In this document: positions 8,062 to 15,898 of the stretch, in pieces
How the letters are laid out: the number at the start of each line of letters is the position of its first letter
How positions within the stretch are numbered: the stretch's first letter is position 1
Position numbers and translations under genes: made by a program
The notes under the pieces: generated by a model
Database searches by the model: none
The model's input: only the letters and a program-made list of their open reading frames with translations
Told to the model about the DNA's origin: nothing
IMG/VR virus record: IMGVR_UViG_3300020428_000082
Location: 1 to 24,129 of that record
DNA length: 24,129 nt
Origin: a virus
Direction: 5' to 3' (one strand)

Positions 8062-8906
8062 TATGCGGGGCTCGGTATCATTTGTATTTTTTGTGTAGCT
8101 GGATTAAATGCTCTGTATATTCCAGCTAACGTTGTACCTGTTCCAAGTAGTGTTGATAACGGACTTGGTGAAGGCATTTGTGTTTGTTGTGTTTGACCTG
8201 GATAACCTGCTATTAATTGTGTTACTCCAGCTCCGTAATTTTGTGCAGCCGTCATTGGTTGCTGTAATTGTTGCATTGCTAATTGTTGTTGAGCAGTTAA
8301 TGCTGCTTGTCTTTGAGCTTGGTTAGTTGCACCTAATGTGCTTAAAGCTCCTACATCTTGACCTAAGAAAGACTGTTGTTGCTGTCCTAAGTTTAGTTGA
8401 TTAGCTATTGCGTTCTGTGCTAAATTTTGTGCTTGTGAAAAACCACCAGCTAATAGTTGTGCTTGTAATGCTGCCCGGTTCCTGTCGCTTGCTGACTGAT
8501 ACTCTGATCTCATAACACCTTCTCTACCACCACCAAGAACACCTTGACCCACAGCTTGCGCTGCAATACTAGGAATTCCTTTTTGTGCTTGAACATCAAA
8601 TTCATCCATAGTCGCTTGTATAACATCTTGTTGATAAGGAGACATAAACGTCTTGTAGGCATTAGGATCTGCATACGCACCGGCTTGAGTTAAATAAGGT
8701 TGGTAAGCACCTATCCCAGAAATTGCTCTTTTCTGTGCTTCTTGTTGTAAAGGATCTTGACCCGCTACAAATTGAGGTCCATATACTTTACTTAAATCTG
8801 CTGTTTTAAATTGACCGGTTGCTGTTGCTAGATCACTTAAATATGTTTTACCCGCTGCTTCAATAAATGGTGCGGGTAACGTTGTTTGTGTTATTTGTTC
8901 AGCCAT
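8061..8906 (-). CDS. Glutamine/alanine-rich phage structural protein, ejection-protein-like
   Basis: The protein has 281 residues. Residues about 80-200 hold the pattern SPYQQDVIQATMDEF, then AAQAVGQGVLGGGREGVMRSE, then a Gln/Ala-rich amphipathic stretch (QAQNLAQNAIANQLNLGQQQQ). From memory, this pattern (a 'nPY.q.Vi...' box, then 'aA..g.fGgsR.gv') is common in internal virion or DNA-transfer proteins of podovirus-like phages. The C-terminus is Pro/Ser-rich and then hydrophobic (PLSTLLGTGTTLAGIYRAF). GGAGAG precedes the ATG at 8906, which overlaps the previous stop as TAATG. It probably works with its three neighbours in the ejection or tail complex (inference). Confidence 0.75.
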   Translation of the reverse strand: MAEQITQTTLPAPFIEAAGKTYLSDLATATGQFKTADLSKVYGPQFVAGQDPLQQEAQKRAISGIGAYQPYLTQAGAYADPNAYKTFMSPYQQDVIQATMDEFDVQAQKGIPSIAAQAVGQGVLGGGREGVMRSEYQSASDRNRAALQAQLLAGGFSQAQNLAQNAIANQLNLGQQQQSFLGQDVGALSTLGATNQAQRQAALTAQQQLAMQQLQQPMTAAQNYGAGVTQLIAGYPGQTQQTQMPSPSPLSTLLGTGTTLAGIYRAFNPATQKIQMIPSPA

Positions 8907-9997
8907 TATACGACTCTCCGTTCTGCTTGTTTCATTGTGTTATATAGTTTTTGAGCTCCTTTTTCAACATCTCCTCCACCTATTCCTCTAACAGCATCTG
9001 CTGTCATTACAAATTCATTTTTACTTAACATAGCTGGTACATCATCGGCTTTTTCTTTAATCCCTACGGGAACAAAACCACCTTGATCTCTATAATCTCT
9101 CTCTACTGTACCTGCATCATTAGTTCTTAAAATACCTGTTGGCATACTACCATCAGCCCGTGGTCTTCTTGGTACCTTTTCAAACTTTTTTTCAAACCAT
9201 TTAGCATTATGAGCTTTCATTCGGTCATCCACAGGGAAACTAATCTTACCTGGTTTGGTATATAACCAGTCTTTATCATCTCTTTTAAAAGCTTCAATGT
9301 ATTTCTTCTTATCTTCTGATAACGTATCATATGGCATATAACCTGCTTTCTCTAAAGCAGTAACCATAGATGGATCGTTGTAAACAAATTCACTTATCTT
9401 ATACAATGCATTTTCTCCTAATTTTTCTATTAAAGATTTAATACCTTTTTTCTTTTCAGGGGTTCCATCTTTAAGCCCAACTCTTCCACCATCAGCTTTG
9501 TACTCACTTAGGTTTACTTGAACCATTTCTTCTATCTGTCCATCAGGTAAATTAGGATTTAATTTTTTAAATAAGTCTCTTAGGTAAGGTTCTACCTTAC
9601 TTCCATCTTGTTGAATTTCTGCGATCTGTTCTTCTTCCATTCCTTGACTAGCTAGGTATGCAGCGAGTGCTCCACCAATTCCATATTTACCAGCTTTGCT
9701 GCTTAGCAGATTAGCAAATTTACTTGGGCCTAGTCCTTCCCAACCTTCACTACTAATCATGGCTTTTAAAGGATTCATACTTCCTTTACCAAAAAAACTT
9801 GCGCCGGGTAAATTACCAAATGCAAAACCACCTGGCTTTAATCCAAAGCCTCCCCCTAAACCATATATACCTGCGCCTAGAATTGCTGCTTTACCCAGGG
9901 GTGATTTAACTACTTTTTTGGCAGCTTTACCTATTGATTTTACTAAGCTTCCTAATCCGTATAATTGTCTGGGTTCCTGCATTCTTGATATTGTCAT
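8906..9997 (-). CDS. Phage virion-associated protein with GG-x-VG motif and conserved C-terminal domain
   Basis: The 363-aa protein begins with a basic and Gly/Ala-rich segment (about 13-60, KSIGKAAKKVV and GAGIYGLGGGFGLKPGG). An acidic helical region around 120-165 (EEEQIAEIQ, DGQIEEMVQ) precedes ADGGRVGLKDG (168-178). The C-terminal part (about 303-358) has DQGGFVPVGIKEKADDVPAMLSK, then NEFVMTADAVRGIGGGD. I recall this C-terminal block as widespread in structural proteins of marine phages; its function is not established. The ATG at 9997 lies 56 bases downstream of the glycosyltransferase gene and lacks an obvious ribosome binding site. Its stop overlaps the next ATG. Structural or assembly role inferred from position. 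Confidence 0.75.
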   Translation of the reverse strand: MTISRMQEPRQLYGLGSLVKSIGKAAKKVVKSPLGKAAILGAGIYGLGGGFGLKPGGFAFGNLPGASFFGKGSMNPLKAMISSEGWEGLGPSKFANLLSSKAGKYGIGGALAAYLASQGMEEEQIAEIQQDGSKVEPYLRDLFKKLNPNLPDGQIEEMVQVNLSEYKADGGRVGLKDGTPEKKKGIKSLIEKLGENALYKISEFVYNDPSMVTALEKAGYMPYDTLSEDKKKYIEAFKRDDKDWLYTKPGKISFPVDDRMKAHNAKWFEKKFEKVPRRPRADGSMPTGILRTNDAGTVERDYRDQGGFVPVGIKEKADDVPAMLSKNEFVMTADAVRGIGGGDVEKGAQKLYNTMKQAERRVV

Positions 9998-10053
9998 AAT
10001 TTTGTCTAAATTTAAAGTTAAAGGCAGGCGTACTAATCCTGAAATATCACACT

Positions 10054-10962
10054 TTATTTGATTTTTTTGCTATCGTCAATAGATTTAAGAGGGCGACTAC
10101 CTTGATATAAGTCATCGAAGAACCGACCACAATACTGAAATTCGCCAACATGAGTGATGTAATCTTTTACATATATATGAACTTTTCCCCCTATATCAGC
10201 CCATCTTTGACAGAAGCCAAAGTCTTCACCAAAATAACGCTTAGTTTTAGGGTCATGTAAAGTATCAAAGAGGTTCCACATATTGTCTTTTCTTTCTTCT
10301 TTACCATTAATATAAGTAGGTTGAAACACTTCTAACTCAGGGTAAGCTTTAATCATCTTTTCCAATACTTCTCTTTTAATTAACATACACCCCGTAGGAG
10401 CATGAGTTATTTCTACTACTCCATCTTTTGTCTCAATACGATTTGGATCTTCTACTTTTAAAGGAAAAGTATAACCAGCTTTAGTTAAGCTATCTACATC
10501 TGTAATAGCATCTTTTTTAGTCTCTAATCTTCGCCATACTTTATCCCAATCAAAACTTTTCATTGGATAAGGACAAGCTATAACATCTTTATCTTTCTCG
10601 AGCATAGTAAAGATAGTCTTAGATTGAAAGTCTATGTCTGAGTCTATGAATAATAAGTGAGTATATTTATCTGCATGGTTCAACATTTCAGCTACACATA
10701 GGTTTCTACCCTGAGTAACTAAGGATGATTTCATTAAAGTAAAACTACATAAGATATTTCTTCTCATACAGTCTTGTTGAAATTTTAAAACAGCTTGGCA
10801 GTAATGCATAGATACATCACTATGAACCGGAGTACATACCATAATCTTATGGGGAGATCTCATCCCTATATTAATAGTAGTTACTTCTGTATCCTTTTCA
10901 GGTGACTCATTAAACCATATGGGCTCATTGTTTGCGCTTTGCGCTTTACTACTTTTTTCCAT
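10054..10962 (-). CDS. GT-A fold glycosyltransferase
   Basis: The 302-aa protein would move a sugar from a nucleotide-sugar donor to an acceptor using a metal-bound DxD motif. The start of the Rossmann-like domain is IMVCTPVHSDVSMHY (40-54). The DxD motif is LFIDSDIDF (104-112), followed by ACPYPMKSFDW (129-139). An acceptor-side APTGCMLIKR (188-197) is followed by YFGEDFGFCQRW (243-254), whose Glu-Asp resembles the catalytic-base region of GT2- or Anp1-like enzymes. HVGEF (271-275) may supply the last metal ligand. No signal peptide or membrane helix is seen, so it should be cytoplasmic. Its start overlaps the end of the upstream GT4-like gene by 14 bases, with GGAG 8 bases before the ATG, so the two are likely co-translated. 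Acceptor and sugar are unknown. Confidence 0.85.
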   Translation of the reverse strand: MEKSSKAQSANNEPIWFNESPEKDTEVTTINIGMRSPHKIMVCTPVHSDVSMHYCQAVLKFQQDCMRRNILCSFTLMKSSLVTQGRNLCVAEMLNHADKYTHLLFIDSDIDFQSKTIFTMLEKDKDVIACPYPMKSFDWDKVWRRLETKKDAITDVDSLTKAGYTFPLKVEDPNRIETKDGVVEITHAPTGCMLIKREVLEKMIKAYPELEVFQPTYINGKEERKDNMWNLFDTLHDPKTKRYFGEDFGFCQRWADIGGKVHIYVKDYITHVGEFQYCGRFFDDLYQGSRPLKSIDDSKKIK

Positions 10963-11890
10963 ATTGCACCGCTCCTTCCAAAAATCTTTTCCATGAAGAA
11001 CCTATTTTGCCCCATCCATAATATACTTGAGCGTAGCTTGATTGACATTCTAAATGATTGTGTATCTGTTCATCATGTAAGGTTTTAGCTGCAGCTTCAA
11101 TAGCATAGCCGAACTTTGAAGCTAGCCTTCGATAGTTAGAATCATATTGAACATACATAGGAAACTCAGCACCAGTTTCATAGATAGCTCCATAGTCAGT
11201 TGTAATACAATACAAACCTGCGGCCATAGATTCTAGTAAAGATATACAAAACGTTTCTTCAAAAATACTTGGGTAAACATACATGTTATAATCTTTTAAA
11301 TGATCTTTGATATATTCATTAGATTTATACCCAATGTAATTTACATTAGGAAGTTTTCTAGCTTGCTCATATAAAGCTTTATAATTGTGATCGTTTTGAT
11401 CGTAAAAATCTTTTCCATATACTTCAGTTGAAGAATAAACATCACAAGTAATCAAAGGATTAGTAACCTTTTGCATAGCACCTAAAAGAACAGAAAGTCC
11501 TCTCCACGGTGTGTTGTGATGTATAATTTTAATTGGTTTACCTTTTTGATAAGGTGCAACTGGTGTTATTTTATCTATACCATTCTTTATAACAATGCAT
11601 CTTTCTTCAGGTATACCAAAGACCATTCTAAATTTTTCATAATTCCAATGACTATTAAAGACATACCAATCATACTTTTTGTGATTAGATTTATCTTTAA
11701 ACCATGGGTAAAGATTACCTTGATCATAAGAATTTTTTTGCCACAGAATATTTATTTTATTGGGGTGTAAAGGAATTTTTTCTGGAACGGATGTACATAT
11801 TTGAACTTCTGATAGTAGTTTTGCATCTACATATCTGTTTAAATATTCTAACTGTAATTCTGTTCCGCCTCTAGGATTTTGATTTACCAT
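10949..11890 (-). CDS. GT-B fold glycosyltransferase, GT4-like
   Basis: The 313-aa protein fits a retaining GT4-type transferase. The N-terminus has the glycine loop RGGTELQLEYL (7-17), and the C-terminal domain begins near 113. That domain shows IKIIHHNTPWRGLSVLL (120-136), LPNVNYIGYKSNEYI (180-194) and the nucleotide-binding E-x7-E region YPSIFEETFCISLLESMAAG (206-225; E212 and E220). The N-terminal domain is shorter than usual, and the gene starts almost directly at the glycine loop. That start is fixed by a 20-base overlap with the preceding small gene, so the enzyme may be a compact viral form. It pairs with the GT-A enzyme directly downstream. Candidate acceptors are virion proteins, host lipopolysaccharide or modified DNA (inference). 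Confidence 0.85.
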   Translation of the reverse strand: MVNQNPRGGTELQLEYLNRYVDAKLLSEVQICTSVPEKIPLHPNKINILWQKNSYDQGNLYPWFKDKSNHKKYDWYVFNSHWNYEKFRMVFGIPEERCIVIKNGIDKITPVAPYQKGKPIKIIHHNTPWRGLSVLLGAMQKVTNPLITCDVYSSTEVYGKDFYDQNDHNYKALYEQARKLPNVNYIGYKSNEYIKDHLKDYNMYVYPSIFEETFCISLLESMAAGLYCITTDYGAIYETGAEFPMYVQYDSNYRRLASKFGYAIEAAAKTLHDEQIHNHLECQSSYAQVYYGWGKIGSSWKRFLEGAVQYGKK

Positions 11891-12065
11891 TATTCTTATT
11901 CATCACTTTCTGTATTATGTCTAAACCTTTCGGAGAGACGTGTACTGTAACGTCTTCTACAATATCTGGTCCTTCTTTCTTTTCTTTAAATGTTTCACCT
12001 GTCTTTGTATTTCTATAAGTAGTTATAGTAGTACAATCAATTTTATGTATGTTATCCGTTTTCAT
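11871..12065 (-). CDS. Small phage protein, unknown function
   Basis: The protein has 64 residues, is hydrophilic and has a lysine-rich C-terminus (MNKNNGKSKS). The middle part is YRNTKTGETFKEKKEGPDIVEDVTVHVSPKGLDIIQKVM, with a short strand pair, an acidic turn and a final helix. There is no Cys, no membrane segment and no known motif. Reality is supported by its place: it overlaps the upstream 114-aa gene by 14 bases and the downstream GT4-like gene by 20 bases, in the dense style of the operon, and a purine-rich AGAGAGA precedes the ATG. Function unknown. It could be an adaptor for the neighbouring transferase or a minor structural protein. Confidence 0.7.
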   Translation of the reverse strand: MKTDNIHKIDCTTITTYRNTKTGETFKEKKEGPDIVEDVTVHVSPKGLDIIQKVMNKNNGKSKS

Positions 12066-12396
12066 TCTCTCTGTTTATAAGAGCATAGTTAACTAAAACT
12101 TTAATATAGTTACCTGTTGCTGCTTGAACTTTTATAGCATCTCCAGCTTCTAAATTCAAGCCTTCAGGGGCAAAATTAATTGCTGTGTTTCCAGCAATTT
12201 CATCTCTCCAAAACTCTGCGTCATAATTACTAGCCGAGCTATCAGACATGGCTGCATTACATAAAATAGAACCACCGCTAGTGTTAGAAAAATATACACT
12301 TTTAACAATAGCTACAGCTGATGTAGTTATAGTTAAAACCGTTGTTAAATTAGTGGTAGTTAAATTACCTGTGGCGTTCTTATAAAAAATACTCAT
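12052..12396 (-). CDS. Small beta-rich phage structural protein (decoration- or tail-like)
   Basis: The 114-aa protein is dominated by short beta-strand patterns and Thr/Ser/Ala: TTVLTITTSAVAIVKSVYFSN (18-38), SNYDAEFWRDEIAGN (56-70), EGLNLEAGDAIKVQAATGNYIKVLVNYALI (78-107). This reads like a single beta-sandwich of the kind that phages use for head decoration or tail-side proteins ('iYfsNtsg...l.aGD.Ikvqa...vhvlvsY'). It follows the 54-aa gene with an ATGA overlap (12393-12396). There is no signal peptide. The call as structural rests on fold appearance and position between neck/tail and ejection genes. Confidence 0.75.
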   Translation of the reverse strand: MSIFYKNATGNLTTTNLTTVLTITTSAVAIVKSVYFSNTSGGSILCNAAMSDSSASNYDAEFWRDEIAGNTAINFAPEGLNLEAGDAIKVQAATGNYIKVLVNYALINRENENG

Positions 12397-12557
12397 GATA
12401 AAAAATAATTAAAAGCATCTTGTTCGTTCTTTAAATCTTCTTGAAAAGAAAAGTTAAGTTGTTGTTTCATTGTAGTTAAAGACTCAATGATCTGTCTTAA
12501 GTTTTCTACATCATATTCAGGTTTAGGTTCAGGGATATAATTACTTAGTTTCGCCAT
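12393..12557 (-). CDS. 54-aa conserved-looking small phage protein
   Basis: This short gene fills what would otherwise be a 148-base gap. Translation from the ATG at 12557 gives 54 residues, MAKLSNYIPEPKPEYD... to ...NEQDAFNYFLS, ending in a TGA at 12393-12395. The middle is an amphipathic helix (VENLRQIIESLTTMKQQLNFSFQEDL). It overlaps the end of the upstream gene by 13 bases and the start of the downstream gene by the classic ATGA, both typical of this operon. AAGGAGGAG lies 10-12 bases upstream of its ATG. I recall similar tiny proteins ('YiPtPkpdyd.enLrqi...L') in the tail-gene regions of marine phages. Function unknown; a head-tail or tail accessory protein is plausible. Confidence 0.75.
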   Translation of the reverse strand: MAKLSNYIPEPKPEYDVENLRQIIESLTTMKQQLNFSFQEDLKNEQDAFNYFLS

Positions 12558-13303
12558 AAGCCAACTACTCCTCCTTGAGCCATGTGAGGTCCATAACTTC
12601 CTCTACCTGGATTTGTAAATCCACCTTTATCAGTTCCAGTTGCTCCAGACTTATCTCCTCTATCTGGTGTACTATAATTTTTTACGCTAGAATCTCCATG
12701 TCTTGATAACGCTATTTGACGTTGAATGTCGGCGTGTTTTTGCTGTTTAGCTTTTTGAATTGCTTTTTCCATTACACTACCATCACCTAATCCATGTTTT
12801 TGACTTGAATAATAATCTTCAATAATAGGTTTTAGTTGTTTAAATTTATTGATACTTGCAATGCTTCCTTCACCTGGTTTACCTAAAAATTGTCCGGAAA
12901 GAATTCCTGCAAGTGTTGGAGGATAAAGACCCATGTGATTAACATTCTTACCTTGTAAAGTTTGATACAGACCTGAAGTAGCATGTTGGTATGTAGGAAC
13001 AGTTTGAAGTTCCCATTCACCATCTTCATTCATAACGGCAATTTCTTGCATCTTCATGCTGTCTTCTATTAGATTTCCAAAGTCTCCAAAACCAGTGTAG
13101 CCATCGTTTCCTCCGCCACCGCCTTGGTTTTGTTGTTGCATTAATAACAATAATTGTTCTGGAGTTAAACCTTGAGCTGGTGAAGTTTGACTAATTGCTG
13201 GTGTTGTAGTTGTAGCACTGGTTCCTGTGTTTCCAAAAATAGGATCAATCGAAGGTAAACCTTGATTTAAATATTTTGTTATATCATCAAAAACTACAGC
13301 CAT
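12545..13303 (-). CDS. Phage structural protein with terminal GG-x-VG motif
   Basis: I place the start at the ATG at 13303 (MAVVFDDITKYLNQG), giving 252 residues, because GGGAGAAG (13307-13314) precedes it and the ATG overlaps the stop of the upstream gene as TAATG. A longer frame from 13354 would overlap that gene by 52 bases. Low-complexity Thr/Ser/Pro and Gln/Gly stretches (about 25-85, with LTPEQLLLLMQQQNQGGGGG) are followed by an ordered part with GLYPPTLAGILSGQFLGKPGEGSI (about 143-166) and a basic helix rich in Lys, Gln and Ala. The C-terminus is MAQGGVVGLWRN, related to GG-x-VG segments in two other proteins of this operon. Probably a virion or assembly protein; no enzymatic motif is seen. 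Confidence 0.75.
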   Translation of the reverse strand: MAVVFDDITKYLNQGLPSIDPIFGNTGTSATTTTPAISQTSPAQGLTPEQLLLLMQQQNQGGGGGNDGYTGFGDFGNLIEDSMKMQEIAVMNEDGEWELQTVPTYQHATSGLYQTLQGKNVNHMGLYPPTLAGILSGQFLGKPGEGSIASINKFKQLKPIIEDYYSSQKHGLGDGSVMEKAIQKAKQQKHADIQRQIALSRHGDSSVKNYSTPDRGDKSGATGTDKGGFTNPGRGSYGPHMAQGGVVGLWRN

Positions 13304-15267
13304 TATCTTCTCCCGTCTGGTTGAGCGTCTAATCTCAATGTGCCATAACGCCATGTTTCACCAGTAGCGTCGTTAGCTATTTTTATAGCAAGTAGTCTTC
13401 CTCTTGCCCGAGTATCTATCTTATCAGTAGTAGATGTAACTGTAAAGGGTCCTAAAGGAGAACTTGCAGCAGTGTTGTTAGGATAGTTATTTATAAATAA
13501 AGTTATTTTAGAATTACCTGTTAGATATTTAAAATCAGGTATAAATTCACTCACCGACATAAAGAATTCTCCATCCCCTCTGTAATCAGCAATTCCTGTT
13601 GCCTGACCCAAAGGACTTTTTCTCATTGTAATGTCATAATCTCCAGACTTAATATAGGCAGATATAGCAGTTGTACCAGAACTGTTGACTTGATCAGTCC
13701 CTGTCTCATGAGCATAGTATATAGAAGCTCCATACTTATTTGTAATACCGCTAATCTTTGAAAACACCGGGGTAGCGGTGTCATCGTAATCTGTTGCATA
13801 AGGCAATTGAAATACTCCTTGATCTACATAAGTAGTTCTATCTACAGAAGAGACAGTCCATGCTTGATCAGAAAAATTAAATGTTACACATCTATCTATT
13901 TGGTCCGAGCCTGACTTAGGATAGAACCAATTAATTTCTGTGTATAAACTGTTTGGTGAAGAAAAAACAACATCAGATGAATCATAGTTTAAACCTAGGT
14001 TATCTCCATTAGTTGTAAATACAAAATCTTCTACAGAAGAACTTAAAGATTTAACCGTACCATCATACGCAAAAAATCCACCTTCTGATGCCATCCACCA
14101 GACTGTACCATTTGCATAAGAAACAGCATGCTGACCTATGCATCCGCAATTGGTTCCTACCTGTCTTACGGAAAAAGTAAATGGTGGACCAACAAACTGA
14201 ATTACATAAGCTGCTAAATCAGTTAAAACAAATACATAATCTTTACCTTGAATAGCTGCTCTAATTTCATTTCCAGTATCTAGTCTAAATGTACCGGCAG
14301 TATTAGTAGCTGTTGGGTTATAAGTATTTAAATCTTCTTGGTTAGAAAATCTAACAAACATCGGATCTTGAGTAGCAGGGGTTCCAATAGTTGTTTCAGT
14401 TCCAAAATGAAATAAGTGTCTATCTCGGTCGGATACTAAAGTCATTCGAGTAGCCGTTGGGTTATTAGTTGTGTTAAAATTAGTTGTTGATTGAGAAGCT
14501 CTTATAGATCGTGGATTAACCGCCCCGGCATCCCACGTAAAAGTTTTTCCATTAAAGATAGTTGCAACTAAAACTTCTCCAAAGTTATCCAGACTCCAGT
14601 TTCCTGGTGCCAGAGTCACGTTACTTGTTGGTCGTTCTGTGCCCCATGTAGAGTTGCCCCAAAGATATGTACCCCATCCATAACCTACCGTTTGAATAGT
14701 TGGTCCTACTATTACGTATGGATTAATAGTTGCGCTTCCCGTTCCAGAAGAAGCTCCGGCTCCGGCAGCAATTGGAGTTTGTATAGTAAATTCGTTATCG
14801 TTTGGAACACTTAAAACTTCAAAAGCAGTGTCTGTAAACGTAGAAGAACTGCTAAATCCATTAGGTGTTACAACACTTGTAAAGGTTAAATATCTTCCAA
14901 CATCTAATCCATGAGCTGTAGAGTTAACTGTAACAGTGGCTGAACCATCAACAGTGTCAAACGTAGCCCCTGCAATCGCTGTATCTAAGGGAGTAATGTC
15001 ATAAAAAGCTTCGCCATAATATAAAAATAAACCTTGGGATGTTCCAATAGCTGTGTACTTTTCACCTTTGAAACTAGCGAAAGCATGTTGATCTCTTGCT
15101 GCTCCTGGTAAAGTATCATTAGCCTGTGTGAGTTGTCTCCATCCTCCCATTTTTTCAGGGAAGCCATATCTAAATCTTACGAAATCTCCATCTGTCCACT
15201 GGCTTTCTGCCCCAGATTCTGTGGCTTGTTTATTAAATCCGGGTTTAAAATTAAGTTTTTGTAGCAT
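13303..15267 (-). CDS. Neck/tail hub protein, P22 gp10 (DNA stabilisation)-like
   Basis: The 654-aa protein opens with LNFKPGFNKQATESG and WTDGDFVRFRYGFPEKMGGW (about 24-43). A run of beta strands and Trp/Gly-rich turns follows (YGWGTYLWGNSTWGTERP, about 199-216), consistent with a beta-propeller. An inserted beta module near 102-160 contains GSATVTVNSTAHGLDVGRYLTF and FEVLSVPNDNEFTIQTP. Later blades include RDRHLFHFGTE, AAYVIQFVGPPFTFSVRQVG and VWWMASEGGFFAYDG. This organisation matches the type of protein I know as P22 gp10-like or phage stabilisation protein, which closes the portal and links head to tail in short-tailed phages. It follows the oxygenase cassette after a 33-base gap and is coupled to the next gene by TAATG. 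The family call is from pattern recall. Confidence 0.7.
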   Translation of the reverse strand: MLQKLNFKPGFNKQATESGAESQWTDGDFVRFRYGFPEKMGGWRQLTQANDTLPGAARDQHAFASFKGEKYTAIGTSQGLFLYYGEAFYDITPLDTAIAGATFDTVDGSATVTVNSTAHGLDVGRYLTFTSVVTPNGFSSSSTFTDTAFEVLSVPNDNEFTIQTPIAAGAGASSGTGSATINPYVIVGPTIQTVGYGWGTYLWGNSTWGTERPTSNVTLAPGNWSLDNFGEVLVATIFNGKTFTWDAGAVNPRSIRASQSTTNFNTTNNPTATRMTLVSDRDRHLFHFGTETTIGTPATQDPMFVRFSNQEDLNTYNPTATNTAGTFRLDTGNEIRAAIQGKDYVFVLTDLAAYVIQFVGPPFTFSVRQVGTNCGCIGQHAVSYANGTVWWMASEGGFFAYDGTVKSLSSSVEDFVFTTNGDNLGLNYDSSDVVFSSPNSLYTEINWFYPKSGSDQIDRCVTFNFSDQAWTVSSVDRTTYVDQGVFQLPYATDYDDTATPVFSKISGITNKYGASIYYAHETGTDQVNSSGTTAISAYIKSGDYDITMRKSPLGQATGIADYRGDGEFFMSVSEFIPDFKYLTGNSKITLFINNYPNNTAASSPLGPFTVTSTTDKIDTRARGRLLAIKIANDATGETWRYGTLRLDAQPDGRR

Positions 15268-15300
15268 ATGTCCGCCATTATATATGGTTTTTTGCAGTAT

Positions 15301-15897
15301 TTATATCTTAAATTGACCAACAGTTCCATTGTTTTTTGTAATCTCTCCGTACTCACCCCTCAGAATTATATCAAAAGCTATAGACATTCGGGGTTTATCT
15401 TCAGTATTTAGATCAACATAATGGTATACGTAGGATGGAAAAAAAATAACATCATCTTTTGAAGGAACATGTTTTATAACAGTCGTATTATATTTGTTAT
15501 ACTCTTTAATAATAGGTAAAAAAGGAATTGCATAAGGTCTTAAGAATCCAATAGAAGCAATCTTAGGGCTTTCACTTAAATAAAATACCCCACTTAAAAA
15601 TGTATTTTGATGATTATGTGGAGGATGTACATTGTTTTTTGTATGAGTATTTAACCACATCGATACTACTTCTGGCTGATAGCCATCAATAATTTGATAA
15701 TATTTACGAGCAATGTCTAATGCGCTCATTTCTATTTTTTCAATAAGAGGATCAAAGTAATTATCCTTTTGTAGATAAATAGTCTGTCCTCCTTCTTTCT
15801 TAATATAAGCACTGTTTTCTATATCCAAATAATTGGATACCCCTGGGTATTTATCAGTGAACAGTCCTACAGAAAATTCGGCAGCTTCTTTTATCAT
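15301..15897 (-). CDS. 2OG-Fe(II) oxygenase, HxH type (PF13759-like) - cassette member 1
   Basis: The 198-aa protein fits the 'putative 2OG-Fe(II) oxygenase' group of cupin-fold dioxygenases, which use O2 and 2-oxoglutarate at a single iron to hydroxylate a substrate. The core reads PPHNHQNTFLSGVFYL (92-107). H94 and H96 stand where most families have HxD, as I recall for this group. The distal His is in VIFFPSYVYHYVD (H159), and the 2-oxoglutarate-binding Arg is R170 in PRMSIAFDI. The N-terminal half (1-80) is helical and may hold substrate specificity. It is the last gene of the cassette, one base after the previous stop, with no ribosome binding site, so coupling is likely. Closest relative in the window: the 209-aa member at 17211. 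Substrate unknown. Confidence 0.85.
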   Translation of the reverse strand: MIKEAAEFSVGLFTDKYPGVSNYLDIENSAYIKKEGGQTIYLQKDNYFDPLIEKIEMSALDIARKYYQIIDGYQPEVVSMWLNTHTKNNVHPPHNHQNTFLSGVFYLSESPKIASIGFLRPYAIPFLPIIKEYNKYNTTVIKHVPSKDDVIFFPSYVYHYVDLNTEDKPRMSIAFDIILRGEYGEITKNNGTVGQFKI

Positions 15898-15898
15898 A

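Noticed and set aside
15298-15305. TATAAATA on the minus strand upstream of the neck protein gene, like a T4-type late promoter
   Set aside because: The same octamer also appears inside coding sequence (near 16684-16692), so in AT-rich DNA it is likely chance. No matching sigma gene or other late-promoter set is visible.
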